Origin: Pinus tabuliformis
Lineage: Eukaryota; Streptophyta; Pinopsida; Pinales; Pinaceae
Assembly: GCA_031772625.1 (NCBI GenBank)
Contig: CM062810.1
Span: 710,808,866-710,872,865 of the forward strand
Reading direction: 5' to 3'
DNA: 64,000 bases
The translations under genes were made by a program, and so were the position numbers. Positions 10,540-24,000 of the stretch are shown here, piece by piece. Each line of letters opens with the position of its first letter. The first letter of the stretch is position 1. Under the pieces are notes generated by a model. The model did not search any database and had not been told where the DNA came from. It saw nothing but the letters and a program-made list of their open reading frames with translations.

Positions 10540-12200
10540 ACATCAATGCCAACAAAGTCTATAGGAATTATCTCCCACCTTTTGTAGTATCTAGAAAGGA
10601 CCATATTGTAAAGCCTTGATTTTCTTACCATTTCTACATAGCCTCTCTTTGTTCAACTTTAACCATACTTTATCTCAAACCTTAAATGTCTTATCTATTT
10701 TGTGTTGACCATACCTAACCTTGTACTTTTCCTGTGACTTATTTAGTGTCTCTTGTACTTGTAGATAGATTTTTCTAATATTCTAAACAAAATTCTCTAC
10801 CTTTCAAGCATCCCCTATGAGATCCTCCCTCACTCCTCATTTTTGTCTATATGTGGTATCCAAAGGTTAAGGTGTTAAATGCTCAAAACATGTTTTAAAT
10901 GGGGACTTTCCAGTAGAAGTGTGGACTTCTCTATTATAAGGAGTTCATTATATATACTATATTTTCGTCCCAAGTCTTTGAATGCTTTAGATTGTAATCC
11001 CTAAAAAGATACACTAAAGTCCTGTTGAATTTTTTGTTTGCCCATCTATCCGTGGATGGAATGTTGTAGACATCTTCAAGTTTGTGTCTATCTCCTCCCA
11101 GAATGTAGTCCAAAATGCATTAAGAAATCTTGTGTCCCTATCTGAAATTTTTATCATTAGTATCTCAAAATTCACCCAAACTTGTCCAAAGAACAAGTTT
11201 GTTGCTTCTTCCCTCTTGTGGAATTTGTAGAGGGCATGATAATGCACATCTTGCTAAACTTGTCAACTCTCACAAACAAGTATTCATGTGCCTTCTTGGT
11301 TTTTGGTAAACCTCTCATAAAGTTCATGGAAATTCTTTCCCAAGGATGAGTGGGTACAGGTAATGGATGATATAGACCCTATTTATTATTACTATGTTTA
11401 CTAGTATAGCACATCATACATCCTCTTATGAATCTAGATATATCTGATTGCATCTTGGGCTAGTACACATACCTTTGTAAGTTGGCCACAATTGTTTAGA
11501 TGCAATTGATCACCTTTAGGAACACATAACTTGTCCAACCTGTAGAGTAACCCATTCTAGAGATGATAATCAATTGTGTTATCAACATCGTTCATATGAC
11601 TCTCACTCTACAACTACTAAAACACCTCCTTGAAGACCTCATCCTCTATATATGCTTCTTTGTAATCATAATGAGTGAAAGGATCCATGAGCATAAAAGT
11701 TCTCAAAGTTGTTATCTTTGATGTGGGTGGCCTTGAAAGCATTGGGACCAACTTGTTTGTGGTTCCCTTCTTGTACTTGATCACTAAAAAAACTATTGTA
11801 AAAACCCCATCCACTTGTAATGCATGGTCTATTGTAACTTACTCTAATCTTTCAAGTACTATAGATGTTGATGATTTGTGTAGACAATTGTATCCTTTCC
11901 CATAAGATAGTGTTTCCACTTTCTGACAACTTGTATACGTCATAGAGTTCCTTGTTGTAGGTAGGGTGCTTTAGAACCACCCCATGAAACACTTCAGAAT
12001 GGTAGTACATAGGCTTTCCTCCTTGCATCAAGACCACTCCCATAGTATAACCATTCCCATCTATCTCCACTTTGAAGGGCTATTTTAAGTTTAGTAATCC
12101 AAGAATCGATGTTTGAATGATTTTCTTCTTTAACTCCTCAACTAATTTCGGTTTACCCTTTCCCCACTGGAAATTATTTCCACTCATTATTATGGTGTGT
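10540..12200 (-). mobile_element. Ty3/Gypsy pol remnant (RNase H to integrase)
   Basis: On the minus strand, from high to low coordinates, there are an RNase H part (12,160-11,860, with EIDGNGYTMGVVLMQGGKP and YHSEVF), the end of RNase H (11,810-11,640, KYKKGTTNK then MLSRPP), an integrase core part (11,160-11,020, SDRDTRFLNAFW, FHPRIDGQT) and a weak integrase C-terminus. The same parts occur in the Gypsy element at 34,884-41,826, so both belong to one broad family. No LTRs are attached, and the right edge coincides with an LTR of another element at 12,207. It is an old, heavily broken copy. Confidence 0.75.
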
Positions 12201-12206
12201 GTTATA

Positions 12207-13012
12207 CGAGATTTACAATTGCGGACAAAATTATCTCCCCTAGGTCGGTGGCTAACCTAGAACAACAGAGAGACAAGGAACACAATGCTTTTCCTTAAAG
12301 TAAATAGATGACAGAGTGAGGCCTACATGGAATCCTTCGCACATTTCACTCCTTCTTTGGCTTGGAAGCTCCAATTCTAGATCTGAATGCCAAAATTAGA
12401 ACCTGCACAATCAAATAACACAAGCCAAGAAACTACGAGATCTATGCAGTATCATCTGAGTACTTCATTCAATAGATTTACATAGTATTGAAATAAGTGA
12501 AATAAAAACATCACATATAGGAAAATAATGAATTCTTTGCATCAATATAAATGGAAGGAGATTACAACCATAAGTAGCAGTTGACCTTGTAGAAGATCTC
12601 CTCCAAGTTGTTGACTTGTCCTTTCCTTATCATAATATGCACCTCCAATCACCCTAAATGCATGAGATGATGACCACTCACTACAACATCATAAGGGGAG
12701 AGTCACTCTCCAAAATCCAACCCCCAACCACATAGAAGGCTGGGAATATATAGAGAATTAAGGTAAGTTGGGAGTTCTTATCCAATTACCAATATAAGAT
12801 AAGAGATCCACCTTTGATGGAGGAATAGGATCAGAGGATAAGTGGTGAAAACTACAAAGTAGGGAAAGATAGTATTTGAATGTTTTATCCAAGTTAAGTA
12901 GTTGAAACAACTTCTAGAAACTCCTAGAAGGGGAAGCTTCCGAAATCTCGATCATTCTCTCGTATTTCTAGAACCAACATAGGTGCAAAGGGGAGAAACT
13001 TGTTGGTGACCA
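12207..13012 (-). mobile_element. LTR of the Tat-type element (proposed 3' LTR)
   Basis: This stretch matches 33,933-34,737 along its whole length, for example the shared 'ctagaacaacagagagacaa' and 'atggaaggagattacaacca' tracts. Similarity stops at 13,012 and at about 12,202. No primer site follows on the minus strand, so it is a 3' LTR or a solo LTR. A clear polypurine tract next to it is lacking. A partial repeat of its end, GGAGCAACTTGTTGGTGA, occurs again at about 13,026-13,043. Confidence 0.75.
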
Positions 13013-13595
13013 ACGAATGCCATAGTGGAGCAACTTGTTGGTGAATGCACCCTAGTAGGCCTACAAGAAGCGTTGGTCCTCAAACTGGCTGAGATGAAGC
13101 AGTTTAGGGTTGAAACTTTGGGGGATGAAGGGAACATGATTAGGGATTTGTGCAAGATGGTGACAAGGGGGAATATTATGTTGATTGATCCCATTAGGAG
13201 TCTCACTGATCAGATGTTACAAAATGGCCTATAATAGAATGCCCCCTAAAGCGCAAAGTTAGAGATGATGATTGATGACTGAAGTGATTTACCTTGTGAC
13301 AAGTCGGGATCAAGGACAACTGATGAGCTTCATCTGTTAAAATACATTTATCACATCACATCTTTGTTTTTTGAGGGAGGCATACCCATACTCAACTCAT
13401 AAGCTAACATAACATGTATAATGATCAAAAGACGCATCCAAATATGCAACTAATGGACCCATGACCGGATGACTGTCTATATGATCATGACCATCATACA
13501 TTGTTATATTTTTATAACTCATGAAATCACAGCCCGGATGGATGAAACTATATATGGTGTCTTCTATCTCGTTCACATGACCAACCAATGTACGA

Positions 13596-13870
13596 GTCTA
13601 ACCATGTGAATCAATGAGTTGGAGTCGAACATGGTAGACACCATCTGATTATCGGCCAATGATGTAAGCCATTAATAGACGCAAGAGAAACCATTGATGA
13701 TGTTAATGGCTCTCAAGGTACTATAGTACAATCTGTATGGTGTGAATGAATGAGTTGATGTTGAACACCATACAAAATATTTTGGTCGAAGGCCATTGAT
13801 GTAAACCTATTGCTAAGACTGAGGAAACTTGCCATTAATGTATGCAGGCACCAATGTACCAAATGTGTGT
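13596..13870 (+). repeat. Diverged tandem repeats
   Basis: Phrases such as 'gtgaatcaatgagttgga' and 'gtgaatgaatgagttgat' are each followed by a 'gaac...ac' and a 'gccattgatg/gccaatgatg' phrase. They recur at spacings of roughly 140-150 bases. Old and strongly diverged. Confidence 0.4.
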
Positions 13871-14389
13871 TTCTAAGTCAACTTCCTGGATGATGTGTTG
13901 ATGTCAACAGGAAGCGACCCATCGCAAGAGGGCGTTGATGTATCCCCCATCAACAACATGAAATGGGTATCATGATTGAGTTAAAATCGTCAGAATGGTG
14001 TTGACGTGGAACTGGATTAGGAAAGGTAGACATGAAATTAAGGCTTAAGAGTATTGTAGCAGAGATCAACTGAATGAATTCTCTTGAACACACTAGCGAC
14101 ACTGAATGGACTTGGTAACATTGACCCAAAACTGAAATGGAGGCTCTGAAAATGGTATGATAACCAAAATAAAAGCATATTACCCAACCCAACAACCATG
14201 GAGATGAAGTGGAAGAGTGTTGTGTTCAAGAGAGACTCGTTCCCACAGTAAAATGGAATCCCTTATTTTCCAAATTTCCCCAACCATACTGGTTAGTACC
14301 TCTTTATTTTTTAACAAGCTTGAGGAGGATAACATATGCTTGATCTGTAAATTCATCCTTCATATGAATCTATCCGATTTTATTTAACG

Positions 14390-14830
14390 AACCCTAAGAA
14401 AGAGTGGTTTGGCCTTGTCATGTTCGACAAGTCCATAAATGTTTGATGTTTTAATGAGTCCAGTGGAGGTAAAACTCGACACATATTTCATGTTTAGAGA
14501 GTTTGAAAAAGAGGTGAAAAAGAAAACTCCAAATGTCCCTTTTTGTAGGTAGTCCCTTAATAGGTCCGAAAAGGTAGAAAATAACACCCAAGAGAACCTC
14601 TTAGCCATGTTCAACTAAGGTATTCATTTCTCCTAGTTAGCCTATCTCAATCCAGAATATGGTTAAACTTATACTAAGTAGATGTCTTTTCATTTACTTT
14701 TACAAGTTCGAAAGGACAAGTGCTTGGCAATATTTTCATATTTTGGGAGTCTAAAAAGAGTTGAAAGAGGAATCCAAGGGGTTTCCTTTTTTGTAGGTTT
14801 AAAGAGCCCAAACAAGAGATAAAAATATAC
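14390..14830. repeat. Diverged ~290-bp direct duplication
   Basis: The tract around 14,490-14,560 ('gagagtttgaaaaagaggtg' through 'tccctttttgtagg') is matched at about 14,745-14,800 ('gggagtctaaaaagagttga' through 'tttccttttttgtagg'), with further loose similarity before and after. Confidence 0.4.
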
Positions 14831-15570
14831 TCTGTGGTCAAAGTAACATGTTCAAACATAATGAAAAACTGCTAGCAATATCGACCTGCTCAAAACACCA
14901 CAAGAAGGATTAAACATACTTGTTTCATAATAAAAATGAAGCATATCTAGGTCAAAATACTAAAAATGAATAAAATAATGAGAAAATGACCATAAATATT
15001 CAAAATAACTTTTCATTTTTACCATTTCACATTTTACCTTCAACGATGAGTATTTGGAGTCCTTTTTCCCTCGATCTTCTACAGTTGATTGTGGCCATTC
15101 CAGGGAACTATTTCGAGTGCCATCACTTTTAGGTAGGAGCTAAAACCTTTATCTATCTTTCCACGGTTCATTTTTGTGTTTTCATGCAAAATGTTTAAGG
15201 TTTTGAGGTCCCTAGTGTTCATAAAAAAATTCCTTGGGACCAACGCACCCACCCCCCTCGAAAAATACATTTCACCTAGGCAAAGAAACATTGCAGGCAT
15301 AGGTGCAACGCTATGGTAAACACTGTTAGGGTGCGTTGGACGCATTTCTCTAAGTTTTCTTTCAGTTTTGCCTCAAATTTTTTCAAGTTTTTTGCATGGG
15401 AAAGAACCTAATGGATTCCTTATTGATGTTTCAGGTACCCATTATCACAAATTGACATTCATTTGGAGAGAAAGAGAACATGATGAACAAGATTTGAATG
15501 CGTAAAACGACCCTACTACCATCCACGTGCTAAAAAATTGAGGGTTATTGAAATTCTTCTAGCTTCCTAG

Positions 15571-16624
15571 TATGAGGCAACAAATGGAGTTATTGAAATA
15601 CCTTATCCGTTCATGGGATATTCAGGCACAGGTGTTCAGGTTTGGGGAGAATCTGCTTGAGATACAGGTAGAGGATATTTACTTTCTGACAGGATTGTCA
15701 AAGTGAGGTGCTCCAATCTCTCTTCTAGGTGGAAGAAGTGGCAGTGAGATGGTGAAAGATTATATCACTACCTATTGCAGATCTTGAGCCCTTCCTACTA
15801 GGGATAGAAAGATCAACATATAATATGTGAACCAATTAGCTTTGAGAACGATCTTGTTCATTATTGCAGGATTAGAAGGCAGCTCAACACTACATGTAGC
15901 GAGCAAATCATACATGTAGTATGGGATAGAGTGTCTAGAGCTGATAGTATTCAACTGGAGTGAGGGTGTCTTGGTCAATTTGAAGGAACAACTTACTAAA
16001 GCAAAGGAGGGGAATTTGAAGAACTTCGGCTATGGCGTGATCTTAGTCTCTTTTTCTCTAAAGCGGGTACCATTATTGTAGCCTTAGCATATTGTACTTG
16101 AGCCCATTGATCTGAGGACCCCACAGATGAGGAGGTGGATAGACCATATGAGTTGACATGCAGGCCCATCAAAGATCAATTTTTCACTAACCTTCTTTGG
16201 GTGGTTGCATAGACAATTCATCATTGTTGATGATTATCCTTATGCAGGGATGGATTTTTGTGATGATCTCAAGCTCAAGTTTCCTGAGGGTGAGCAATGG
16301 GATGCTCCAAGACACTTTGACCATTAAGTTTTGAAATTTTTACGGTTTTTTTGTGTTTTTTTTATGTTCCTGAGACTAAACTATTTGATGTTTTTCATGC
16401 AAATATTGGACTTGTTCGACTAGTAAGTGCTACATATCTCCGTCAGGAAGAGAGATAACCACAGGAGGAGGTAGTGGGACTAATACAGGTCACTGCGGTG
16501 GGATGAGATGTGCTACGGGATCCAGAGGTAGCGGAGATCCTATTAGAGGTGGAGCGCCACATGGAGGGACTAATACACGAGATTGATAAGACCGTGGCTG
16601 ATAAAATTCCATTGCGACTTAAGT
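15571..16624 (+). pseudogene. Plant mobile domain remnant, antisense in Tat-type element
   Basis: One plus-strand frame reads as a plant mobile domain (PMD, the 'aminotransferase-like' plant domain of the MAIN/MAIL family and of transposable elements). It begins with ELLKYLIRSWDIQAQVFRFG followed by EDIYFLTGL, which corresponds to the domain's typical 'FxLxxGEMxPTLEDV..LxGLP' block. Later parts include a FGWLHRQF helix and an acidic coiled tail near 16,440-16,620. About eight interruptions show it is dead. PMD ORFs in reverse orientation between pol and the 3' LTR are known from some Tat-lineage retrotransposons, which fits its place between the integrase at 25.4 kb and the LTR at 12.2-13.0 kb. 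A MULE-borne or host PMD copy cannot be excluded. Confidence 0.6.
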
Positions 16625-16791
16625 GACATACTATCAGAGTACTTAGTTGTATTGGTTGATTAATTCGCAATATAGCTTGTGCAATGTCGTTTTATCATGA
16701 GAACCATTGATTTGTCTATTTATATGTTTTGCATGTAGTTTTTATATGGGCGATGTAGCCATATGTGTCTCGGAGCACACATTTTGTAAAA

Positions 16792-16795
<4 letters not shown>

Positions 16796-16864
<69 letters not shown>

Positions 16865-16878
16865 GATATATATATATA
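16796..16878. repeat. (TA)n microsatellite
   Basis: An AT/TA run of about 60 bases, followed by a short imperfect continuation (TTTATAGATATATATATA). Confidence 0.95.
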
Positions 16879-17071
16879 GTTAGTGTTTCCTAGTTCCTAT
16901 TCTACTTTCAATGTGATGTGATGTGAATTGAAAGTTATTTACATTCATTGTAAATGTCAATATAAAACAAAATTGGCTAGTTAATCTGCTAATGTGTTCA
17001 TATTTATAGAGATATGTTCATATCATATGGAATCAAAATGTCTTTCCAGAAGACACACTCTCAAAACCATG
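16879..17071. other. Short AT-rich spacer
   Basis: About 190 bases between the microsatellite and the LTR at 17,072. No coding or repeat was recognised; it should be Tat-element DNA if the nesting model is right. Confidence 0.3.
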
Positions 17072-17908
17072 TGTTAGCTTAATGGGGCTTGACCCAGGTT
17101 TAGAGGTGATTTAGCCAAGCAAATCCCGGTACTACTGGCCCTTTCGGCAACAATCTGCGAAGCGCGGACTGAGGTCTCACCCGAAGTAGTATGGGAGGGT
17201 GCTAGAACCAGGTTTTCGCACCCTGGGGATGTCTGATATGTTGGGATTGGTACGCGGTCCAACCTTCGCGCTCACTGTGCTACGCGCACCAGTGGGCACC
17301 TCGCGGCTTGCAATGTTGTCTTCGCGCAGTCTTATTCGCAGCGAGATCTTTGTTATTTACCTAAGTCTTTCCTAATTGTCCACTGTTAGCTAATTACTTA
17401 GATTATTTTTATATATAAGCATTCTGAACCATACAAGCATTTATTCAACTGCACGTAGTAAATAAACATAGTAAAAGTAATACATAACAACAAAATAACG
17501 ATTCAATACTAGATGCACATAATTAGGATAAACTTCTCTTTATTAGCTTTCTGTCCTGATTACAGACTCGACTCTGCCCTGCGCACTCAGCTGCAGAGCC
17601 TCTTCCTACTACTACAACCTAAGACACTTAGAATTCTACTCTAAGCTCAAACCATTCCCTCGCTACTCTCTCTATCATCAACTATCTTTACAACTTAGAG
17701 CCTTGCTTTATTTATACAATCCCATGGTCCACGGACCATGGGTAGGCCGACATGACTTTACATTACATTACATTACTTTAAGGCGGACAACCCTATGACT
17801 TAACCCCTACTTCGTGCTCCGCGCCCGCAATTCGCGGAGTTTTACAAAACCTTTGACCAAAACTTGGGTTTTGCACCAAAACCTACTATGGGGGACTCGA
17901 TGCCCAAC
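17072..17908 (-). mobile_element. LTR of the gag-protease element with extra ORF (3' LTR)
   Basis: On the minus strand it starts TGTTGGGCATCGAGTCCCCC at 17,908 and ends ...AGCTAACA at 17,072, giving TGTT...AACA ends. A TATA box (TATAAATA) lies near 17,711, about two hundred bases in, followed by a transcribed-looking region. It directly follows the minus-strand ORF region 21,030-17,960, as a 3' LTR should. A matching 5' LTR was not found near 25.4 kb. It is unusually rich in CpG and GCGC compared with the surrounding DNA. Confidence 0.55.
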
Positions 17909-17959
17909 AGGACCCAAACAAAATCATCGTGACTCATCCTGAGTCACTCTGCTAGTGCA

Positions 17960-20900
17960 ACGATCTTGGGACAAAACCCTTCCAACCGATCCTGCACTGC
18001 ACGAAGGTCCGCAACACATTGTTCTGCAGTCTCCTGGATCTACTCCACTCTTTCGGCCGAAGTCTCGTTGTTAAGGGAAAATCCCTGTCTTAAGGTATGC
18101 ATCGCCTTCATCTGTTCGAGCTCTCCTTTGATGTCTACAGTGATGAGGAAGGCCTCATCAATCCAAGGTTGGATGCACGCTTTAAGGACTGCCTCTTTTT
18201 TCCGTGCGACATCCACCTATTCCTTCAACGCCTCTGCCTATTGTAGCTTCGCAAGCCGTTGGGTTAGGACAACTATCTGCGCCGTTCTGTGCACACTATC
18301 ATACTGCACCTGAAGTTCCCGCGCCTCCATTTCCAGGCGCTGTATGTTAGGGTCCTCCTATAATGAAGTGAGGACTGTGAAGGATTCTTCCAACATAACG
18401 GTGCAGTTCTGTACTGCCTGTCCTATTTCCTCCAGCCCTTTTTGAATAGTGCTAGCGCGTCGTTCCCTAACTTCCGGGGACATAGAGGACTGTGCCTTTA
18501 ATCGTAGCTTGGAAAATTTGAAGGTTGAGGTCCAGCTGTACCCTCGTTGCTTCCTCCTTTGCCTCGCATAATCCACTGCTAATTTGTGGATTCGCACTCC
18601 AACTGGTAGGTCTGTCACGATTTCTAGCCTTGAAACGCAGCGACATGCTTCCTCTACCATTTGCTCCAGCTGCTGATTCTGCGCAAGCACTTCATCGCGC
18701 TGTAGACTAAGCTGCTCAATGTTTATTCTCTGTTCGTTGAGCATCTGTATTGCACGTCCTTCCCTAGCGTGGAATTTTGCTATCACTCCATCCTGCAGCT
18801 AATATAATGTATCCCACGGAATGACAGCCAAGTTTAGGCCATGTCCCTTGATTTAGACCATCGTGGCTCTATCCTCCTCACTTTCTGTTGTTAGCGCTTC
18901 TTCTGGAAGCACTATGGTGTTGGCCATTTTTGCGCGCAACAGCTGCTTCGCTGCTGATGTACCTGTGGCACCATAGGCAGCTACTGTTCCTTCCTGTGAG
19001 GGCTGCACCTGAAGTTCCTGCAACTGTGCCTTGAGGGCCCCTAACACATTCTGTTGCTCAGTCATAACTTCCTAAAGCGCTTCCCTAGTGACCTCGTGAA
19101 CTGTGTCATCGATGTCGTAGAGGGTCACCCTTTGTCAATGTAATTGGGTCACTATCTAGTTTGGAAGCCTTGGTCTTCTTTTGTGGGCCTGCACTTTCCA
19201 TATCGCGTGATTGTTTCAGTTGTGTAGATGTTGTGCTTGGGTCTGTGCCTTCTGCTGTCTCCTCTGCTCCTTGTCCTGTGGTCAAGCTCGGGCCTCCTTC
19301 CTCCTGTGTCGTGGTGGCCCCTGTTGCCTGTGTTGCTGCTGCTTTTTCAGTGGCCTTGGCCTGCTCTATGGCTACCTTCGCTGCCTCGCGGGCAACCCTT
19401 ACCTCCGCGGCCAACTGTTCGTTGCGCTTATTTTGGGCCAACTAGTTGATTCACAGCTTGGTGGCATCCTTATGCTTTTGTGTCGCTGTTTTATCGTGTT
19501 CCGCCAGATCCGGGGCGTGCCACTCGAGAGGCCATGAGTCGAGCACGGAGAAGATGGCATCATCAATTGTGATGAAAGGAAGCTTGGTCCAGTTCTGTGC
19601 TGGATCATTATGCACCTTGATATACACATTGTGCATATCCACCTTGAAGTCTGCAAAGCTCCGCAGGTTGTTGTACACTGTGGAGGATAGGCGTGGCCTC
19701 ATGTTAATCCACATCCAGATGCTCGCCTCCATGAGCACCCAGAATATTTTAGTCTCGCGGATCCGCATGGCGTCCTTCGTAGCCCAGAGCAACGCATATT
19801 TTGTAGCCTCTGGAAAGTCCTGTTCAATATGAGAGAACTGACTGTCCTTAGGCAGTTCCCCTGTTACCAATAAAATAGACAAGAGCAACCATGCGTAGTG
19901 GAAGGTCTTGCCCTACTCTTGAGCTTCCTTGCAATTAATTAGGAATTCTTCGTAGAGGAACTCGACCTAATTTAATTGGACCCCCTCCGCGCATTATTCT
20001 GCCAGCACAACTACCAACGCTGGTACCTCGTCTCCATGGAATTTTCTCATCACCTTCCTGGCCAAGAGTTGGGTGGCTACGCGCATCCCTTTGTCTTTAA
20101 TGCTACTAATTACGTAGCCTCTCTTATTTTTTTCCAATTTGTACTTCTTCTTCATGGCCTTTGCGAGCGCCAAATCTCCGCTTTTTCCAGCTATCTCCGC
20201 GGGGTCCTTTCCCTTACAAGGAAGCCGAGAAATCCTGTGGATAAGCTCCACTGTGATGGGAATAGGCTCCTCCAGCCATAAGTACCCATTGTGCACTAGG
20301 AAAAGCAGCTGCCTGATGACAAAGATCGTGATAGGTGCGCGGTGAAAATGCAGAATCCATAGTAGGTGGAGTAGTCCGGCCTTCTCCACACCGCGCAGCC
20401 ATTTCTGCGGCTCTAGCGCTGTAACTGACCCCTCCTTGCTCTGTTTCATGAGGTTCTCAGTTTGTAAATGTGGGAACTTTTCACTGTCTGCGAGGTCCCA
20501 GTCTTCAAATTTCATTGTGGGCACGCAGCCCAAGGCCGAGCCCTCAAACAGAATTCCATCTGGGAGGAGTGAGGTTTGGAGTGCGCTCTTAGCGGCATCC
20601 AAATCCTTGGGTACCTTAGCTTTCCCTTTCCATGGAGGAATGTACTCAGGCAGTTTTGCTGCAGCGTGCACTGGTTGGATGTCTTCTTCCATTTCTTCCT
20701 TTGCCTCTATCTCATCTACGAGAGCCTAGAGGTCCTCCTCCTCATCATCTGTCTCAAGGTTGACAACCTTGCCCTTTTCTTCCATGGAAAGTTTAGCAAA
20801 CTGCGGATTTCGCGGGAACATGCAGACTAGTCCCACTGCCTGTTTATCCTTCTTAGGCCTTGGCGTTCGAGGTGATTTCGGAATTTCCAACGCATCCCCC

Positions 20901-21030
20901 ACCTGCACCGTAGGGCTCTGCGTGGCTTCCTTGGTGGTACTCTCTACAAAACCCACACCTCTCCTAGTAGTTGTCATCTTGTTCGAACTGTCTGTGGTTG
21001 TTCGCAAACTTGGGGGCTCAAATACCACTT
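17960..21030 (-). mobile_element. Long extra ORF of an LTR retrotransposon (decayed)
   Basis: About 1,000 codons of minus-strand protein-like sequence, mostly in one frame, run from 21,028 down to about 18,360. The first part is basic with Pro, then an acidic tract (ETDDEEEDL). A globular middle part (20,690-19,450) contains 'LLWILHFHRAPITIFVIRQL' and a later 'LLSILLVTGELPKDSQF' segment. An Ala/Glu-rich coiled stretch follows (19,440-19,100), then Gln-rich coils (18,860-18,360). No RT, integrase or protease motif is present. Its place between gag-protease and the LTR matches the additional ORFs of Tat-type elements. Function unknown. It is broken by roughly half a dozen interruptions. Confidence 0.55.
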
Positions 21031-21049
21031 AGCGCTCAACACTCTGTGC

Positions 21050-24000
21050 TCTTCATAATAGCTCAAATATCAAACGAACAAGTGTTGTCTCGTGGCTAGC
21101 CTTGGGATTTTTATAGCATATTTTGAATTTGAATTTGACTGTTCCCCCCACTTCTGAGTCATTAATGCATTCTTGGCGGCAGATCATCCCAAATCTAGCT
21201 CTTAATTTGTGTCTTAATTGCCCGCTGCCCACTCCCTTTTGCCTTAAATTGGACATCTCGTCATGAACAGTGATGTCAATGGTTACTTCCCAGTTGACCC
21301 GCGTGGCAGTGCAACCCCCTCGTGCACGGGCGTGAACCTTGTACCATGCTGATTCTGCACGCACCTCCTTCATCGCGCAGTTCCCAAACAGACTCTTTTA
21401 GAGTCCCGCGCTCTCTTTCAACTGTCTAGAGTGTTAAGACTGTGCTCCCTATGGATAGTCAGGTGGTTGCACCACCTGTGCGAGACTTCAATTCACCTTC
21501 CAGCATAGCCCGTGGACACTCCTCACTTGCCCTCGCGACAGCTGGCACCGCGTGTTCTACCTTATGTGGTGCGCTCCCCTTGTTATTACGTTTGGTAAGG
21601 TGCGGTCTCAGCCATGGTAGCAGAGTCATAAATTCTTGGCGACAATATTCTAATGTAGTGGTATGACCATCCGTATCTTGCCTTGTCATCCTTGGTTTAT
21701 TGATGAGACATGCTTGCATGACCTTGTTTTCTAGTCTTTTGATCTTAGCATCCTTCAACATGCTTTTCTTCCTCAATCGTACTCGATCTTCTTCGAGTTC
21801 GCAAAGTCTAAGATTCCCTCGTTGAATGGCTTCCCGAATCCTTATATGGTCGTCCTCGCGTAGCTATGTGATTCCTTCGTCCTGGTCTTCGTGCACTGCC
21901 ATAACTGTGGGAGCTATTACGTGTGGATTCCTTTTGGTATTCCCTTCAGAAATCTCGGGTTCTACTCTATTTCGCACCTTTGGAATCATCTTCACGCTCA
22001 AGCTTTTGCACATGGTCCTATAATCCCATTGAACCGTTGGCACGCGCAGGTCCTAATCAGTTCATCTCGTTTCGTGAAACTTTTTCAGTACTTCGCACAC
22101 CCTATAGAATGCCTCGTCATGGAGAATTGGTAATGCGTGTCGCCCTTCCTGTTGCTGTGGTTTTCTCCGATTCTCTATGCTGGGGGTGGGGTGCGCTTGT
22201 GCAGATTATACAACATATGTCTGTACCCATCGGGAAAGGTGGGTGTGCAAGTTGTTCCACCCCAGCTGATTGGCTTTCGTTTGAAGTTGGGGTTTTCCAA
22301 AACATAGGCACATCATCCTTCTACATCCATGCCAGTCTTCAAAAGTTCCTTGATGCGTACCCCACCATCGTGCGGGTGTTGCGTGTAGTGCCCACTTCAG
22401 CGCATCGAACCGCTGTTGCTCTGGTATTGCACTTTCAAATTTTCTCAGAAATTCATCCACCGCTAACAATCCATCATATGTCGACAGCTCCCTTGCCTCT
22501 GTTTTTACGCAACGCAATGATCTGATCATCATGTTGCAATTCAGTGTTGTTACTTCGTGCAGCCAATTCTGCCATCGCTCTATCTCTTCGTCTGAATCCA
22601 AAGTGCAGGAGCTTTCGTGCTCCCACAAAATCCTTCCATCTACAGTCGGATTCACCCAATCCTTGCCTTGTTCAGTTATCTTATAGATACAGTCAAGATC
22701 ATCATCACTTTCGTCGTCACACACCAGTTCAGTGTATGGCGCTCCCTCTGCTGGGTCCAGTGGTACTACTATGCGTAGTGACTTTTTCTCAAAGGTCATT
22801 TTGCGCTTCTTCAGATTTATGACTCTGTTCATATTGGTAGCCTAGTCTATTCCTAGTAGCACGGGATAGGGATTGTTTTCATCGACAATCTCTATCACTT
22901 CAAAATCCGCCTGCGCGCATGCGCCTTCAATATCGACTGTTACCCCTTGCAATCTTCCCATGGGAAAAACCTTTTGTTGGTTGGCCATCCATAACTGAAT
23001 AGGGGACCATTGTAACGCAGGTCTGCCCATGTGTTCCCATGTTTTATTTGGTAGTACATTCACATCTGAACCCGATCCATGATTACCTAATCCATTTCGT
23101 ACTCGCCTATTTGCCCAGTCAATCTTATCTCCCTTCCTATGCGCAATGCATGCTTTCCTAGTTTTCGGACCACGCGCGGTTCTCCTGACCTGCGCACCTA
23201 GTGATAAGTTCCTATATCCCTTTGACTACCTTGTTGTCGCGCAACAGTTTCATGCATGTCTCCAGAAAGGTAGTGAGCATGGAAGGATCCATCCCTGGTT
23301 CTAGTTGATCCTTACTACCTGAAGTGGAGGCCTCCATGAAGCTCTTCTTAGCTTCCATGAATGTCTCCTTCGTGCGTTCTAAATCAAACTCGGTTCCTTT
23401 GTAGGAGCCTTGCGAACCCACATGCTTTCTTTTGGTTGCTTCCCTTTATCATCTCCTATTGTCATACCACTCCTGAGCATCATGTTTACATTTGGGTCTT
23501 CTTCGCGTGGTTCAGACCTCATCATTTGTAAATTCTGGGTCGGAGGGGGCTGGAGTACCCCCTTTTCATGCATCTTCGCTTCAAGTGAAGGGCAATCTTT
23601 TACCTTATGACCAAACTGATTATAGTACCAACATGATATCCTAGTCAGGTTCATACAATTGCGGGCATAATGCCCTGGCCCTCCACAATTGTAGCAAAGT
23701 ATGTGTCCGCGAGCCCTTCATGGTCCCATTCCACCTCGACCTCGACCACGCCCCTGAAACCTAGCACGCGCCATTCCTGCATTTGGGTCGAGGGCTCATG
23801 TTTTGGTTTGCACCATGTAGGTAGGAGTCTGATCCATCATTAGCTCATAGATTTGGTAGGTGCGTTCGTCATGGCCTACCGACCTGCAGAAATTACAAAA
23901 CAATTGCTCGGACGTCTGTGTATACTTCTACAACAGATGACAATTATCCGTGGTGTTTTTTCCTCCTATCTGGCAGATTACGCACTATAATGCAGACGCC

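Larger units (their letters stand above)
13013..15560. other. Repeat-rich stretch without a recognised gene
   Basis: It contains a plus-strand frame at 13,025-13,234 (69 codons, protein-like composition, possibly the end of a lost ORF), diverged tandem repeats at 13,596-13,870, a second pair of repeats at 14,390-14,830, and a GC-richer tract near 15,240-15,350. That tract shares the phrases 'gtgcaacgct' and 'ggtgcgtt' with the leader of the Tat element at about 33,720. This suggests the stretch is internal, non-coding sequence of the Tat family. Confidence 0.4.

Noticed and set aside
12202-12206. TTATA and TTATC (34,738-34,742) as the target duplication of the Tat element
   Set aside because: Only four of five bases match, and TTATA also occurs just inside the other LTR, so it may be part of the LTR edge. 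Not counted as proof.
13025-13234. 69-codon plus-strand frame next to the Tat LTR
   Set aside because: Protein-like (charged, coil-like) but its start lies in a partial repeat of the LTR end, and I could not assign a family; left as a note only.
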